From Nonomuraea muscovyensis (lineage in GTDB: Bacteria > Actinomycetota > Actinomycetes > Streptosporangiales > Streptosporangiaceae), in the NCBI RefSeq assembly GCF_014207745.1, contig NZ_JACHJB010000001.1, positions 1,178,001 to 1,242,000 on the forward strand: a DNA stretch of 64,000 nucleotides, in the 5' to 3' direction. A program made the position numbers and the translations under genes. This document shows, in pieces, positions 51,018-61,840 of this stretch (position 1 is the stretch's first letter; the number at the start of each line of letters is the position of its first letter). Below the pieces are notes generated by a model. It was given only the letters and a program-made list of their open reading frames with translations. It was not told the origin of the DNA and did not search any database.

Positions 51018-51893
51018 ATGGCAACCCCCGGCCAGTGGATCGCCGGCGCACGCCCGCGGACCCTGCCGAACGCCGTCGTGCCGGTCATGGTCGGCACCGG
51101 CGTGGCGATCGGCGAGGGCGGCTTCGTGTGGTGGCGGGCGCTCGTCGCCCTGCTCGTCGCGCTGCTGCTGCAGATCGGCGTCAACTACGCCAACGACTAC
51201 AGCGACGGTGTCCGCGGCACCGACGACCAGCGGGTGGGCCCGATGCGTCTGGTCGGGTCACGGGTCGCCGCGCCGCGGCAGGTGCTGGCGGCGGCGCTGG
51301 GCTGCTTCGCCGCCGCCGCCGTGCTGGGCCTCACGCTCGTGCTGGCCACGCGCGCCTGGTGGATCCTCCTGGTGGGCGCCGCGGCGATCGCCGCCGCGTG
51401 GTTCTACACGGGCGGCAAGAGCCCGTACGGCTACCGCGCGCTGGGCGAGGCGGCGGTGTTCGTCTTCTTCGGGATCGTGCCCGTGACCGGCACGGCGTAC
51501 GTGCAGACCGAGCAGCTCTCCTGGGCGGCGTTGGTGGCGTCGGTCCCGGTCGGGCTGCTGTCGTGCTCGATGCTCGTGGTCAACAACCTGCGTGACGTGG
51601 ACACCGACGGGCAGTCGGGCAAGCGGACGCTGGCGGTCGTGCTGGGCGCCGAGCGCACCCGGCGGCTGTACGCGGCGTGCCTGGTCGTGCCGTTGGCGAT
51701 CGCCGTGGCGATGACCCCGCTGGCGCCGCTGGCCGCGCTGGCGGTGCTCTCGGGGCCGCTGGCGATCCTGCCGGTCAAGACGGTGCTGCACGGCGCCGTG
51801 GGGCCCGCGCTGATCGGTGTCCTGCAGCAGACGGGCAAGCTGCAGCTCGTCTACGGGCTGCTCCTCACCATCGGCCTCGCCGTCAGCCTCTAG
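51018..51893 (+). CDS. menA: 1,4-dihydroxy-2-naphthoate polyprenyltransferase
   Basis: 291 residues with eight or nine membrane helices. The prenyl-diphosphate motif is QIGVNYANDYSDGVRGTDDQRVGPMRLVGS, followed by the second Asp-rich motif NNLRDVDTDGQSGKRTLAVVLG. It attaches the isoprenoid tail in menaquinone synthesis at the membrane. Starts 13 bp after the GNAT gene. Confidence 0.94.
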   Translation: MATPGQWIAGARPRTLPNAVVPVMVGTGVAIGEGGFVWWRALVALLVALLLQIGVNYANDYSDGVRGTDDQRVGPMRLVGSRVAAPRQVLAAALGCFAAAAVLGLTLVLATRAWWILLVGAAAIAAAWFYTGGKSPYGYRALGEAAVFVFFGIVPVTGTAYVQTEQLSWAALVASVPVGLLSCSMLVVNNLRDVDTDGQSGKRTLAVVLGAERTRRLYAACLVVPLAIAVAMTPLAPLAALAVLSGPLAILPVKTVLHGAVGPALIGVLQQTGKLQLVYGLLLTIGLAVSL

Positions 51894-51910
51894 CGGCCCC
51901 TCGGCGCCCG

Positions 51911-52843
51911 TCAGGGGCGGAGCACCAGCTTGCCGGTGGTGCGGCGGGCCGCCAGGTCCTCCAGGGCACGCCCGGCCTCCGCCAGCGGGTAGTCGCCGCC
52001 GGCCATGGGCCGCAGCCGGCCCGCGGCGGTGAGCTCCAGCAGGTCGCGCAGCGGGTCCATGGTGCCCGGCAGGTGCAGCGAGCCGCCGAGCCAGTAGCCC
52101 GCCACCGCGATGTTGCGCTGGGCGAGCAGCCCGGGGTCGACCGGAGCCGGCGGTTGCCCGGACGAGCTGCCGTAGGTGACCAGTCGCCCGAACGGGGCCA
52201 GCGCGCCCAGGGCCGCCTCGAACACGGCGCCGCCCACGGCGTCCAGCACCACGTCGGCCGGGCGGCCCTCGTTGGCCTCGGCCACCCGCTCGGCGTAGCC
52301 GTCGGCCTCGCCGTCCACCGCCGCGTCGGCGCCCAGCTCCATCACCAGGGCCCGCTTGCCGGCCGTCGAGGCGGTGCCGATCACCCGGCCCGCGCCGAAC
52401 TCGCGGGCAAGCTGCACCGCCAGGTGGCCGACGCCGCCGGCGGCCGCGTTGACCACCACCGTCTCCCCCGGCGCCAGCCGGGCGGCCGTGCGCAGCAGGT
52501 GCCAGGCCGAAAGGCCCTGGACGAGCAGCGCGAGCGCCGCCCCGGCGCCCAGACTCTCCGGCACCTCCACCGGGTGGTCGAGGACCGCCTTGGACGCGTA
52601 CGCCTGCCCCGCGAAGCCCATCACCCGCCGCCCGTCCTCGGTCCGGCCGATCACCTCGGAGCCGGGCACGAACGGTGTCGGTGACGGGTTGTAGCTGCCC
52701 TCCAGCCGCTTGAGGTCGGCGAAGTTGACGCCGGCCGCCTCCACGTCCACCAGAGTCTGGCCGGGCCCCGGCACCGGGTCCGGCATCTCGGCCTCGGCCA
52801 GCACCTCGGGGCCGCCATGACGGGTCGCTTGCATCGCTCTCAT
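51911..52843 (-). CDS. Zinc-independent quinone oxidoreductase/MDR-family reductase
   Basis: 310 residues from ATG 52843 (MRAMQATRHGGPEVL). GroES-like domain 1-115, then Rossmann AAAGGVGHLAVQLAREFGAGRVIGT. No structural zinc cysteines, as in quinone oxidoreductases. NADPH-dependent reduction of quinones or enones is expected. ATG 52834 is an alternative start. Confidence 0.88.
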   Translation of the reverse strand: MRAMQATRHGGPEVLAEAEMPDPVPGPGQTLVDVEAAGVNFADLKRLEGSYNPSPTPFVPGSEVIGRTEDGRRVMGFAGQAYASKAVLDHPVEVPESLGAGAALALLVQGLSAWHLLRTAARLAPGETVVVNAAAGGVGHLAVQLAREFGAGRVIGTASTAGKRALVMELGADAAVDGEADGYAERVAEANEGRPADVVLDAVGGAVFEAALGALAPFGRLVTYGSSSGQPPAPVDPGLLAQRNIAVAGYWLGGSLHLPGTMDPLRDLLELTAAGRLRPMAGGDYPLAEAGRALEDLAARRTTGKLVLRP

Positions 52844-52866
52844 GGCGTCCAGGCTACGCACCGCCG

Positions 52867-53364
52867 TCAGCGGGACGGGCGGGGGCCCGTCACCGCGCTC
52901 ATCACCACACGCGGGGCCACCTCGATGCCCAGCTCGCGCTCGTGCTCCACCAGCGCCCGCAGCTCGGGCCCCCACTGCTCCTCCGGCAGCACCGTGAAGC
53001 CGTGCCGGGTGTACCAGGGCGCGTTCCACGGCACGTCGCGGAAGGTCGTCAGCGTCACCGCCGGAGCGCCGCTCGCCGCCGCGTGGTCGAGCACCGCCGT
53101 GACGAGCCGGCCGCCGACGCCCTGCCGCATCCGGCCGGGGTGGACGGCGAGCTGGTCGAGGTGCACGTTTCCGTCGACCCACCCCACCAGGGCGAACCCG
53201 GCGGGCGGCTCGCCCTCGACCAGCACCGAGGCGGGGTCGGTCACCTCCTCGACCTGTGTCGTGCCCGGCGGGAAGGTGATGCCCACCTGCTCGAACAACC
53301 CGTCGGCCGCCAGCTCGATCGGCACCAGACCCGCGAGCTCGCCGTGTTCGGCCCATCGCACCAT
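52867..53364 (-). CDS. GNAT-family N-acetyltransferase
   Basis: 165 residues. Acetyl-CoA loop HPGRMRQGVGGRLVTAVLDHA and the C-terminal ALVEHERELGIEVAPRVVM end seen in small actinobacterial GNAT proteins. Runs toward the quinone oxidoreductase with a 23-bp gap. Substrate unknown. Confidence 0.87.
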   Translation of the reverse strand: MVRWAEHGELAGLVPIELAADGLFEQVGITFPPGTTQVEEVTDPASVLVEGEPPAGFALVGWVDGNVHLDQLAVHPGRMRQGVGGRLVTAVLDHAAASGAPAVTLTTFRDVPWNAPWYTRHGFTVLPEEQWGPELRALVEHERELGIEVAPRVVMSAVTGPRPSR

Positions 53365-53460
53365 GGCGACACGTTCTCATGCCGGGCTCGGCGGGCGCAT
53401 CTGGATTAGTGTGCAGATCGTGCGGCTCGGCCGTGCGGCGCCGAGAGCCCCTCCTCACTT

Positions 53461-53495
53461 CGTGCCCACCACCTCACACCGGGGTCGTGGGCACG
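53461..53495 (-). terminator. Hairpin downstream of dapB
   Basis: CGTGCCCAC (53461-53469) and GTGGGCACG (53487-53495) form a 9-bp stem with a 17-nt loop, 8 bp past the dapB stop. Confidence 0.55.
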
Positions 53496-53502
53496 TCGTG
53501 TC

Positions 53503-54294
<792 letters not shown>

Positions 54295-55608
54295 TCAGGA
54301 GATGGCGTCGGAGAAGTCCTTGTCGCCGTACGGGCCGATCACGGCGAGCGTGAGCGGCCGGTTGAGCACGTCGGCGGCCACCTCGGCGATCTCGCCGGGG
54401 GTGACCGCCTCGATGCGGGCGAGCACGTCGTCCACCGACAGCAGCTCGTCGTAGACCAGCTCGTTCTTGCCGATCCGCGACATGCGCGAGCCGGTGTCCT
54501 CCAGGCCGAGGACGAGCCCGCCGCGCATCTGCCCCTTGCCCCGCGTGATCTCGTCGGCCGACAGGCCCTCGCTCACCACGCGGGCCACCTCGTCACGGCA
54601 GATCTTGAGCACGTCGTCGATCTTCGACGGCAGGCAGCCGACGTAGATGCCGAACTGCCCGGTGTCGGCGTAGGCCGAGGTGTAGCTGTAGGCGGAGTAG
54701 GCCAGGCCGCGTTTCTCGCGGATCTCCTGGAACAGCCGCGACGACATGCCGCCGCCGAGCGCGGCGTTGAGCACGCTGAGCGCGAAGCGGCGGTCGTCGG
54801 TGCGGGCCATGCCGGTGGTGCCGAGCACCAGGTTGGCCTGCTCGGTGGGCCGGTCGAGGACCCGGACCCTGGAGTGGGTCTCGGCGCCGGGGCCGCTCGT
54901 GCGGGGCAGCTCCGACTCGTCCGGCCCGCCGAGCGCGCCGGCCCGTTCGTAGGCCCGCGCGACCAGCTCCACGACCTCCTCGTGGCGGATGTTGCCCGCC
55001 ACCGAGACGACCGTGCGACGCGGCTCGTAGTAGCGGCGGTAGTACTCGGCGATCCGCTCGCGGCCGAGCGCGTTGATCGACTCGACGGTGCCGAGGATGG
55101 GCCGCCCGATCGGCGAGTCGCCGTAGAGGGCGGCGGCGAACTGCTCGTGCACGACGTCGGACGGGTCGTCGTCGTGCATGGCGATCTCCTCCAGGATCAC
55201 GCCCCGCTCCGACTCGACGTCGTCGTCGGTGACGAGCGAGCTGGTCACCACATCGGCGAGCACGTCGACCGCGACCTTGAGGTCCTCGTCCAGCACCCGC
55301 GCGTAGTAGCAGGTGTATTCCTTGGCGGTGAAGGCGTTGATCTCCCCGCCGATGCCCTCGATGGACGCCGAGATCTCCATGGCGTCGCGCGTGGGGGTGC
55401 CTTTGAACAGCAGGTGTTCGAGGAAGTGGGTGGCCCCCATGTGCTCGGGGGCCTCGTCACGCGAGCCGATGCCGACCCACATGCCGACCGCGACGCTGCG
55501 CACGGTCGGCATGGTCTCGGTCACCACGCGCAGCCCACCGGGGAGGACGGTGCGCTGGACGACCCCGGCCCCGTCGCGGCCGGGGTGCAGCGTAGTTGTC
55601 GTGGTCAC
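54295..55608 (-). CDS. M16-family zinc peptidase
   Basis: 437 residues. Inverted zinc motif H61-F-L-E64-H65 in [13 protein letters not shown], with the distal Glu in the [14 protein letters not shown] region. Cytoplasmic, no signal peptide. The start overlaps the pnp stop by 4 nt; co-transcription with pnp is conserved in actinobacteria. Likely degrades peptides or processes proteins. Confidence 0.92.
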   Translation of the reverse strand: MTTTTTLHPGRDGAGVVQRTVLPGGLRVVTETMPTVRSVAVGMWVGIGSRDEAPEHMGATHFLEHLLFKGTPTRDAMEISASIEGIGGEINAFTAKEYTCYYARVLDEDLKVAVDVLADVVTSSLVTDDDVESERGVILEEIAMHDDDPSDVVHEQFAAALYGDSPIGRPILGTVESINALGRERIAEYYRRYYEPRRTVVSVAGNIRHEEVVELVARAYERAGALGGPDESELPRTSGPGAETHSRVRVLDRPTEQANLVLGTTGMARTDDRRFALSVLNAALGGGMSSRLFQEIREKRGLAYSAYSYTSAYADTGQFGIYVGCLPSKIDDVLKICRDEVARVVSEGLSADEITRGKGQMRGGLVLGLEDTGSRMSRIGKNELVYDELLSVDDVLARIEAVTPGEIAEVAADVLNRPLTLAVIGPYGDKDFSDAIS

Positions 55609-57935
55609 GAGTTGCGGTCGTCCCCACCCTCGTTGCGGGGCGCGCGCACCCGGGTGCGGGTGCGGCGCGGACGCTCCTCGCGCGGCTTGTCGTCGGCGGC
55701 CGGGGCGTCACCGGCGGCGTCGGAGTCGTCCGCCCGCTCGGGGGTGTCCCCCTTCTCGGCGGCCTCCTTCTCGATGACCTCGACCGGCACCAGCGACAGC
55801 TTGCCGCGCTGGTCGATCTCGGCGATCTCGACCTGGATCTTCTCGCCGACGCTCATGACGTCCTCGACGTTCTCGATGCGCTTGCCGCCGTGCAGCTTGC
55901 GGATCTGCGAGACGTGCAGCAGGCCGTCCTTGCCGGGCATGAGCGAGACGAACGCGCCGAACGCGGCGATCTTGACGACCGTGCCGAGGTAGCGCTCGCC
56001 GACCTCGGGCATGTGCGGGTTGGCGATGGCGTTGATCGCCGACCGGGCGGCCTCGGCCGCCGGGCCGTCGGTCGCGCCGATGTAGATCGTGCCGTCGTCC
56101 TCGATGGTGATCTCGGCGCCGGTGTCGTCCTGAATCTGGTTGATCATCTTGCCCTTCGGGCCGATGACCTCGCCGATCTTGTCGACCGGGACCTTGATCG
56201 TGATGATGCGCGGCGCGGTCGGGTTCATCTCCGCCGGGGAGTCGATCGCCTCCTGCATCACCTCGAGGATCGCCAGGCGGGCGCCCTTGGCCTGCTTGAG
56301 CGCGCCGGCCAGCACGGAGGCCGGGATGCCGTCGAGCTTGGTGTCGAGCTGCAGGGCGGTGATGACGTCCTTGGTGCCGGCGACCTTGAAGTCCATGTCG
56401 CCCATGGCGTCCTCGGCGCCCAGGATGTCGGTCAGCGTGACGTAGTCGTCACCCTCGCCGATCAGGCCCATCGCGATGCCGGCGACCATCTCCTTGAGCG
56501 GCACACCGGCGTCCAGCAGCGACATCGTGGACGCGCAGACCGAGCCCATCGAGGTGGAGCCGTTGGAGCTGAGCGCCTCGGAGACCTGGCGGATCGCGTA
56601 CGGGAACTCCTCGCGCGTCGGCAGCACCGGGATGAGCGCCCGCTCGGCGAGCGCGCCGTGGCCGATCTCGCGGCGCTTGGGCGAGCCCACCCGGCCGGTC
56701 TCACCGGTGGAGTAGGGCGGGAAGTTGTAGTTGTGCATGTAGCGCTTGGTCCGCTCGGGGTTGAGCGTGTCGATGACCTGCTCCATGCGCAGCATGTTGA
56801 GCGTGGTGATGCCCAGGATCTGGGTCTCGCCACGCTCGAACAGGGCCGAGCCGTGCACCCGGGGCACCACGTGGACCTCGGCGAACAGCTCGCGGATGTC
56901 CTTGGTGCCGCGCCCGTCGATGCGGACGCCCTCCTTGATGACCCGCTCGCGCATGAGCTTCTTCATCACCGAGCGGAAGGCGGCGCTGATCTCCTTCTCG
57001 CGCCCCTCGAACTCGGGCAGCAGCTTCTCGGCGGCCAGCGCCTTGACCTTCTCCAGCTCCGCCTCGCGCTCCTGCTTGGCGGCGACGGTGAGGGCGGCGG
57101 CCAGCTCGGTCTTCACGGCCGCCTCGACGGCGTTGTAGACGTCTTCCTGGTAGTCGAGGAAGACGGCGTACTCGGCGGTCTCCTTGGCCGCGACCTGCGC
57201 GATGCGCGACTGCGCCTCGCACAGCACCTTGATGAACGGCTTGGCCGCCTCGAGGCCCTGGGCCACGGTCTCCTCGGTGGGCGCGACGGCGCCCTCGGCG
57301 ACCAGCTTGAGCGTGTCCTTGGTGGACTCGGCCTCGACCATCATGATGGCGACGTCGCCGTCGGCCAGCACCCGGCCGGCCACGACCATGTCGAACGTGG
57401 CCCGCTCCAGCTCGGAGTGGGTCGGGAAGGCGACCCACTGGCCGTCGATCAGTGCGACGCGCACGCCGCCGATCGGGCCGGAGAACGGCAGCCCGGCGAG
57501 CTGCGTGGACAGCGACGCGGCGTTGATGGCCACGACGTCGTAGAGGTGGTCGGGGTTGAGCGACATGATCGTCGCGACGACCTGGACCTCGTTGCGCAGG
57601 CCCTTGACGAACGACGGGCGCAGCGGCCGGTCGATCAGCCGGCAGGTGAGGATGGCGTCCTCGGAGGGACGGCCCTCACGCCGGAAGAACGAGCCGGGGA
57701 TGCGGCCCGCGGCGTACATGCGCTCCTCGACGTCGACCGTGAGCGGGAAGAAGTCGAGGTTTTCCTTGGGCTGCCTGGACGCGGTGGTCGCGGACAGCAC
57801 CATCGTGTCGTTGTCGAGGTAGGCGACGGCCGAACCGGCCGCCTGCCTCGCGAGACGACCCGTCTCGAACCGGATCGTGCGCGAGCCGAACGAGCCGTTG
57901 TCGATGACGGCTTCGGCGGTGTGGACACCCTCCAC
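55605..57935 (-). CDS. pnp: Polyribonucleotide nucleotidyltransferase
   Basis: 776 residues. Two RNase PH domains, KH domain near 595-650 ([26 protein letters not shown]) and S1 domain near 665-735 ([30 protein letters not shown]), then an acidic/basic tail ending in an Arg-rich stretch. Phosphorolytic RNA decay and, in actinomycetes, RNA 3'-tailing. Shine-Dalgarno-like GGAGGTCCCC region precedes the ATG at 57935. Confidence 0.96.
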   Translation of the reverse strand: MEGVHTAEAVIDNGSFGSRTIRFETGRLARQAAGSAVAYLDNDTMVLSATTASRQPKENLDFFPLTVDVEERMYAAGRIPGSFFRREGRPSEDAILTCRLIDRPLRPSFVKGLRNEVQVVATIMSLNPDHLYDVVAINAASLSTQLAGLPFSGPIGGVRVALIDGQWVAFPTHSELERATFDMVVAGRVLADGDVAIMMVEAESTKDTLKLVAEGAVAPTEETVAQGLEAAKPFIKVLCEAQSRIAQVAAKETAEYAVFLDYQEDVYNAVEAAVKTELAAALTVAAKQEREAELEKVKALAAEKLLPEFEGREKEISAAFRSVMKKLMRERVIKEGVRIDGRGTKDIRELFAEVHVVPRVHGSALFERGETQILGITTLNMLRMEQVIDTLNPERTKRYMHNYNFPPYSTGETGRVGSPKRREIGHGALAERALIPVLPTREEFPYAIRQVSEALSSNGSTSMGSVCASTMSLLDAGVPLKEMVAGIAMGLIGEGDDYVTLTDILGAEDAMGDMDFKVAGTKDVITALQLDTKLDGIPASVLAGALKQAKGARLAILEVMQEAIDSPAEMNPTAPRIITIKVPVDKIGEVIGPKGKMINQIQDDTGAEITIEDDGTIYIGATDGPAAEAARSAINAIANPHMPEVGERYLGTVVKIAAFGAFVSLMPGKDGLLHVSQIRKLHGGKRIENVEDVMSVGEKIQVEIAEIDQRGKLSLVPVEVIEKEAAEKGDTPERADDSDAAGDAPAADDKPREERPRRTRTRVRAPRNEGGDDRNS

Positions 57936-58176
57936 GGGGGACCTCCTTTTGGTCGGTCACCCGCGCCCTTTTTCTCACCGGCACCCTCGTTAGGTGCAGC
58001 GCCGGTCTTCGATCGAAGCGCCCGGTCTTGGTTACCGGAAGCCACTACCGAGGACCGGCCCGCAGGCGTCGCGGGTCGCATGGTGCTGAACGGACGCGGG
58101 GGCTGTAAGTGTCTCTGATCTTCAGTTGTATGCCAGGCGCGCGCCGGTCCAAACCGGCCGCGCCGGGCTATATGAG

Positions 58177-58204
58177 AAGGGAGCGGCGCGAGCGCCGCTC
58201 CCTT
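58177..58204 (-). terminator. Hairpin between rpsO and pnp
   Basis: 12-bp perfect stem (58177-58188 with 58193-58204) and 4-nt loop, directly after the rpsO stop. The rpsO-pnp intercistronic hairpin is a known RNA-processing and partial termination site in other bacteria. Confidence 0.75.
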
Positions 58205-58210
58205 TCCATG

Positions 58211-58480
58211 CTATCGGCGCAGGCCGAGTCGCTCGATGAGCGAACGGTAACGCTCGATGTCGACCTTCTGCAGGTACTTCAGCAGGCGGCGCCGGCGCCC
58301 GACGAGCAGCAGCAGACCACGACGGCTGTGGTGGTCGTGCTTGTGCGTCTTCAGGTGCTCGGTCAGCTCGCTGATGCGCTTGCTCAGCAGCGCGATCTGC
58401 ACCTCGGGCGACCCGGTGTCACCCTCGGTCGTCGCGTAGTCGGCGATGATGGACTTCTTGGCAGCGGTGTCGAGGGACAC
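58211..58480 (-). CDS. rpsO: 30S ribosomal protein S15
   Basis: 89 residues from the GTG at 58480 with AAGGAGA 6 nt upstream. [50 protein letters not shown] is the S15 core that binds 16S rRNA. Earlier in-frame starts only add Arg/Pro-rich non-coding sequence. Confidence 0.97.
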   Translation of the reverse strand: MSLDTAAKKSIIADYATTEGDTGSPEVQIALLSKRISELTEHLKTHKHDHHSRRGLLLLVGRRRRLLKYLQKVDIERYRSLIERLGLRR

Positions 58481-58656
58481 GGCTCTCCTTCTATCTACGG
58501 GCACGCGGATGTGTGTACTGGGAAGCGAACGACCGTGCGTGCCTACAGTCGCCGCAGCGAAGGCCCTCAGGGCAGCGCGCGGCGGCGCCGTCACCGAGCC
58601 GACATGTCAGCGTACCACCCTCGCCGCGTGCCCGCGTTACTCCGCGTGATTGCGCC

Positions 58657-59064
58657 TCACGGGGTGACGTACTGGGCGGCGAACTCCTCCGACGGGGCGA
58701 TGGGCGTGATGACATCGATCAGCACGCCGTTGGGGTCGGCCACGATGAAGTGCCGCTGGCCGAAGTCCTCGCTGCGCAGCTCCAGCTCGGGCCGCAGCCC
58801 CTCGCCGGTGACGAGCCGCTCCCACTCGGCGTCGACGTCCGCCACCTCGAAGTTGAGCAGCAGACCGCCGACGGGCCTGCGGTAGGCCGCGGGCAGCGTG
58901 GGGTGGGCGTGGTCGAGCAGGGCCAGCTCGTACGGCCCGCGGCGCAGGCTCACGTACCAGTCGGCCTCGAACGTCACCTCGAACCCCATCAGCCGGACAT
59001 AGAAGTCGCGCGACTCGGGGAGCCTCTCCGTGCAGATGACCGGGTAGAAGCTGCTGAGCTCCAT
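58657..59064 (-). CDS. VOC-family (glyoxalase/bleomycin resistance) protein
   Basis: 135 residues. Begins [37 protein letters not shown], a paired betaalphabetabetabeta fold, ending [19 protein letters not shown]. Divergent from a TetR gene with an operator just upstream of its start, so it is probably the regulated target, perhaps a resistance or detoxification protein. Confidence 0.9.
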   Translation of the reverse strand: MELSSFYPVICTERLPESRDFYVRLMGFEVTFEADWYVSLRRGPYELALLDHAHPTLPAAYRRPVGGLLLNFEVADVDAEWERLVTGEGLRPELELRSEDFGQRHFIVADPNGVLIDVITPIAPSEEFAAQYVTP

Positions 59065-59081
59065 GCTCTCTCCTTGATTTC

Positions 59082-59130
59082 ACATACCGATGGTATGTCG
59101 AGGTACGGTATTGGCGTACCATCGGTATGT
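59082..59130. promoter_or_regulatory. Two TetR operators between VOC and TetR genes
   Basis: ACATACC-GAT-GGTATGT (59082-59098) is a perfect 7-bp inverted repeat. GCGTACC-ATC-GGTATGT (59114-59130) is the same motif with one diverged arm. They cover the promoters on both sides. Confidence 0.85.
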
Positions 59131-59146
59131 CAATGTGGGGGGCGCG

Positions 59147-59740
59147 GTGACGACCAGGGCCGAGCAGCGGGAGCGCACCAGGCGGACACTGATCGCCGAG
59201 AGCAGGCGGCTGTTCGCGGCCAGGGGCTACGCCGCGGTGGGCCTGGCCGCGATCGTCCGCGAGTCGGGCGTGACGAAGGGGGCGCTCTACCACCACTTCG
59301 AGGGCAAGGCCGACCTGTTCCGCGCGGTGCTGGCGCAGGTGCAGGAGGAGGTGGCGGCCCGGGTGGCGGCCGCGGCCGAGGCGGCCGGCGACCCTTGGGC
59401 ACAGCTCAAGGCGGGGTGCGCGGCCTTCGTGACGGCCGGCGCCGACCCGGAGGTGCAGCGGATCATGCTGATCGACGGGCCCGCGGTGCTGGGCTGGAAC
59501 GAGTGGCGGGCCATCGACGAGGCCACCTCCGCCAGACACCTGGCCGAGGCGCTGGCCACGCTCGCCGAGGACGGCACGATCCCCGCCCAGCCGGTGGCGC
59601 CGCTGGCCCACCTGCTGTCGGGCGCGATGAACGAGGCGGTGCTGTGGCTCGCCCAGTCGGCCGGGCCCGACGACCTGGCCGACACGCTGGCGGCCCTGTC
59701 GCGCCTGCTGGACTCGCTCCGGGCGCCCGCCGGGCGTTAG
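59147..59740 (+). CDS. TetR-family regulator
   Basis: 197 residues from GTG 59147 with a G-rich Shine-Dalgarno. TetR HTH RRTLIAESRRLFAARGYAAVGLAAIVRESGVTKGALYHHFEGKADLFRAVL and a TetR C-terminal ligand domain. An earlier in-frame ATG at 59090 would read through the operators. It should repress itself and the VOC gene. Convergent 4-bp overlap with ribF. Confidence 0.92.
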   Translation: MTTRAEQRERTRRTLIAESRRLFAARGYAAVGLAAIVRESGVTKGALYHHFEGKADLFRAVLAQVQEEVAARVAAAAEAAGDPWAQLKAGCAAFVTAGADPEVQRIMLIDGPAVLGWNEWRAIDEATSARHLAEALATLAEDGTIPAQPVAPLAHLLSGAMNEAVLWLAQSAGPDDLADTLAALSRLLDSLRAPAGR

Positions 59741-60657
59741 GGGGCGGAGGTCAGGCGGCGGGTGTCGGCGACGTCGGCGTGGATCTGGTCGATCAGGGCC
59801 TCGATCGAGTCGAACCGCGTGTTGCCGCGCAGCCTGGCCGCGAAGTCCACCGCGACGTGCACGCCGTACAGCTCCAGGTCGTCGCGGTCGAGCGCGTACG
59901 CCTCGACCGTGCGCGGCACGCCCTCGAACGTCGGGTTGGTGCCGACCGAGATGGCCGCCGGCCACCGCTCGCCCGCGTAGACGACGGGCAGGTTGGCCAC
60001 CGGCACGCACTCCAGCCAGCCCGCGTAAACGCCGTCGGCGGGGATCGCCGTGTGCGGCGGGGTCTCCACGTTGGCCGTGGGGAAGCCGAGCTGCCGGCCG
60101 CGCTGATAGCCGCGCACCACCACGCCCTCGACCCGGTGTGGCCGTCCGAGGCCGGCGGCGGCGCCCTCGACGTCACCCGCCACCAGCCGCTCCCTGATCT
60201 GGCTGCTGGAGACGCCGTCGAGCAGCGGCACGGCCTCGACCGCGAAGTCGTACTTGTCGCCGAGCGCGCGCAGCGTCTCGACGTCGCCGGCCGCCCGGTG
60301 GCCGAACGTGAAGTCCTCCCCCACCACGACCACCGACGCGTGCAGCCGGTCGGCGAGGACGGCCTGCGCGAAGTCGCCGGGGCTCATCCGCGACAGCTCC
60401 AGCGAGAAGTCCAGCACGCGCACCTCGTCCATGCCCAGCCCGGTCAGCAGCTCGGCGCGGCGCCTCGACGTGGTGAGCCGGGCCGGGTGCGAGCCGGGCA
60501 GCACCACCTCGGCCGGATGCGGCTCGAACGTGACGGCCACGCTGCGCGTTCCCCGCGCCCGGGCGGCCTCGACGGTGCGCTCGACCACCCGCCGGTGGCC
60601 GAGGTGCACGCCGTCGAACACCCCGATCGTGACCGCGGACCTCTCCGAACCCTGCAC
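59737..60657 (-). CDS. ribF: Bifunctional riboflavin kinase/FMN adenylyltransferase
   Basis: 306 residues from GTG 60657. FAD synthetase domain (TIGVFDGVHLGHRRVVE; SSSQIRERLVAGDVEGAA) and C-terminal riboflavin kinase domain (RGRQLGFPTANVE; YAGWLECV; AAISVGTNPTFEG; LYGVHVAVDFAARLRGNTRFDSIEALIDQIHAD). Converts riboflavin to FMN and FAD. The N-terminus lacks the usual QRWRGLDxVPxDWG lead-in, so the start or an upstream frameshift deserves a check. Confidence 0.93.
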   Translation of the reverse strand: MQGSERSAVTIGVFDGVHLGHRRVVERTVEAARARGTRSVAVTFEPHPAEVVLPGSHPARLTTSRRRAELLTGLGMDEVRVLDFSLELSRMSPGDFAQAVLADRLHASVVVVGEDFTFGHRAAGDVETLRALGDKYDFAVEAVPLLDGVSSSQIRERLVAGDVEGAAAGLGRPHRVEGVVVRGYQRGRQLGFPTANVETPPHTAIPADGVYAGWLECVPVANLPVVYAGERWPAAISVGTNPTFEGVPRTVEAYALDRDDLELYGVHVAVDFAARLRGNTRFDSIEALIDQIHADVADTRRLTSAP

Positions 60658-60791
60658 GCCGGCCCCATTCGCTCGTCGTCGATCGCTGACTGCGGATCAC
60701 TTGCTGCGGATCGATCCACTCAAGCGTGCCATGCGGCCGGGTATTCCCTCCAACCGAGGGGGCCTTGCGGGAGGGATAGCATCGTCACACC

Positions 60792-61808
60792 ATGCCTCGA
60801 TACGTACTGCTGATCCTGCCCGCCTTCAACCGGGTCTACGGCGAGAGCGCCGCCCGGCTGACCCGCTCCGAGCTGGCCGTCTTCAGCGACCGGGCGCTGC
60901 GGGCCGAGGTGTCCGGCATCGAGGAGACCGTCATCGGCGGCCTGCCGTACGTGGGCTTCGACACCGCCGAGCCGCTGTCGGCCGCCGACGTGGCGCTGCT
61001 GTCCAACCTGTCGTCGGTCTACGCCGTGTTCGGGCGGGAGGGCGAGCTGCTGCGCCCGCTGCCCATGCGGCCGCTCGACCGGCTGAGCAGCGACCTGATC
61101 ACCATCCAGAAGTACGCCGGCAAGACCAACGAGCACTTCACCAAGCTGCTGCTGAACGTCACGGTGCTCGCCTCGGGCCGACCGCTCGACGGGCGGCTGA
61201 CCGTGTTCGACCCGATGTGCGGGCGCGGCACCACGCTCAACCAGGCCCTCATGTACGGCTACGACGCCTTCGGCGTGGACGTGGACGGCAAGGACTTCGA
61301 GGCCTACTCGGGGTTCATGCGCACCTGGCTGCGGAACAAGCGGCTCAAGCACACGGCCGAGACCGTCCCGGTGCGGCGCGAGCGAGCCCTGGTCGGGCGG
61401 CGGCTCGACGTGACGTTCGCGCTGTCGAAGGAGGCGTACAAGGCAGGCGACGTGCAGCGCGTCAGCGTGGTCAACACCGACACGCTGCGCAGCAGGGAGG
61501 TGTTCAAACCGCGCTCGTTCGACGTGATCGCCACCGACGCCCCCTACGGCGTTCAGCACGGCAGCAAGGGCGGGCGGGGGCTGTCGCGCAGCCCGCTGGA
61601 GCTGCTCCGGCAGGCCGTGCCGGTCTGGGCCGAGTTGCTGCGGCCGGGCGGCGCGCTCGGCATCGCCTGGAACACCTACGGAGGCGACCGCGACGACCTG
61701 GCCGCCGTGCTCGGCGCGGCCGGACTGGACGTGGTCGCCTACCCCGACTTCGAGCACTGGGTGGACCAGGCGATCGTGCGCGACATCATGGTGGCGCGCA
61801 AACCGTAG
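60792..61808 (+). CDS. TRM11-like SAM-dependent methyltransferase
   Basis: 338 residues. N-terminal part without clear match (MPRYVLLILPAFNRVYGESAARLTRSEL), then a Rossmann methyltransferase with TVFDPMCGRGTTLNQALMYGYDAFGVDVDGKDF and the catalytic D-A-P-Y in VIATDAPYGVQHGSKGG. The (N/D)PPY-type motif is that of base N-methyltransferases such as Trm11 (tRNA m2G). Target unproven. Lone plus-strand gene between ribF and truB. Confidence 0.85.
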   Translation: MPRYVLLILPAFNRVYGESAARLTRSELAVFSDRALRAEVSGIEETVIGGLPYVGFDTAEPLSAADVALLSNLSSVYAVFGREGELLRPLPMRPLDRLSSDLITIQKYAGKTNEHFTKLLLNVTVLASGRPLDGRLTVFDPMCGRGTTLNQALMYGYDAFGVDVDGKDFEAYSGFMRTWLRNKRLKHTAETVPVRRERALVGRRLDVTFALSKEAYKAGDVQRVSVVNTDTLRSREVFKPRSFDVIATDAPYGVQHGSKGGRGLSRSPLELLRQAVPVWAELLRPGGALGIAWNTYGGDRDDLAAVLGAAGLDVVAYPDFEHWVDQAIVRDIMVARKP

Positions 61809-61840
61809 CCCGCCACACGAAGCCCGCTGCACGAAGCCCG

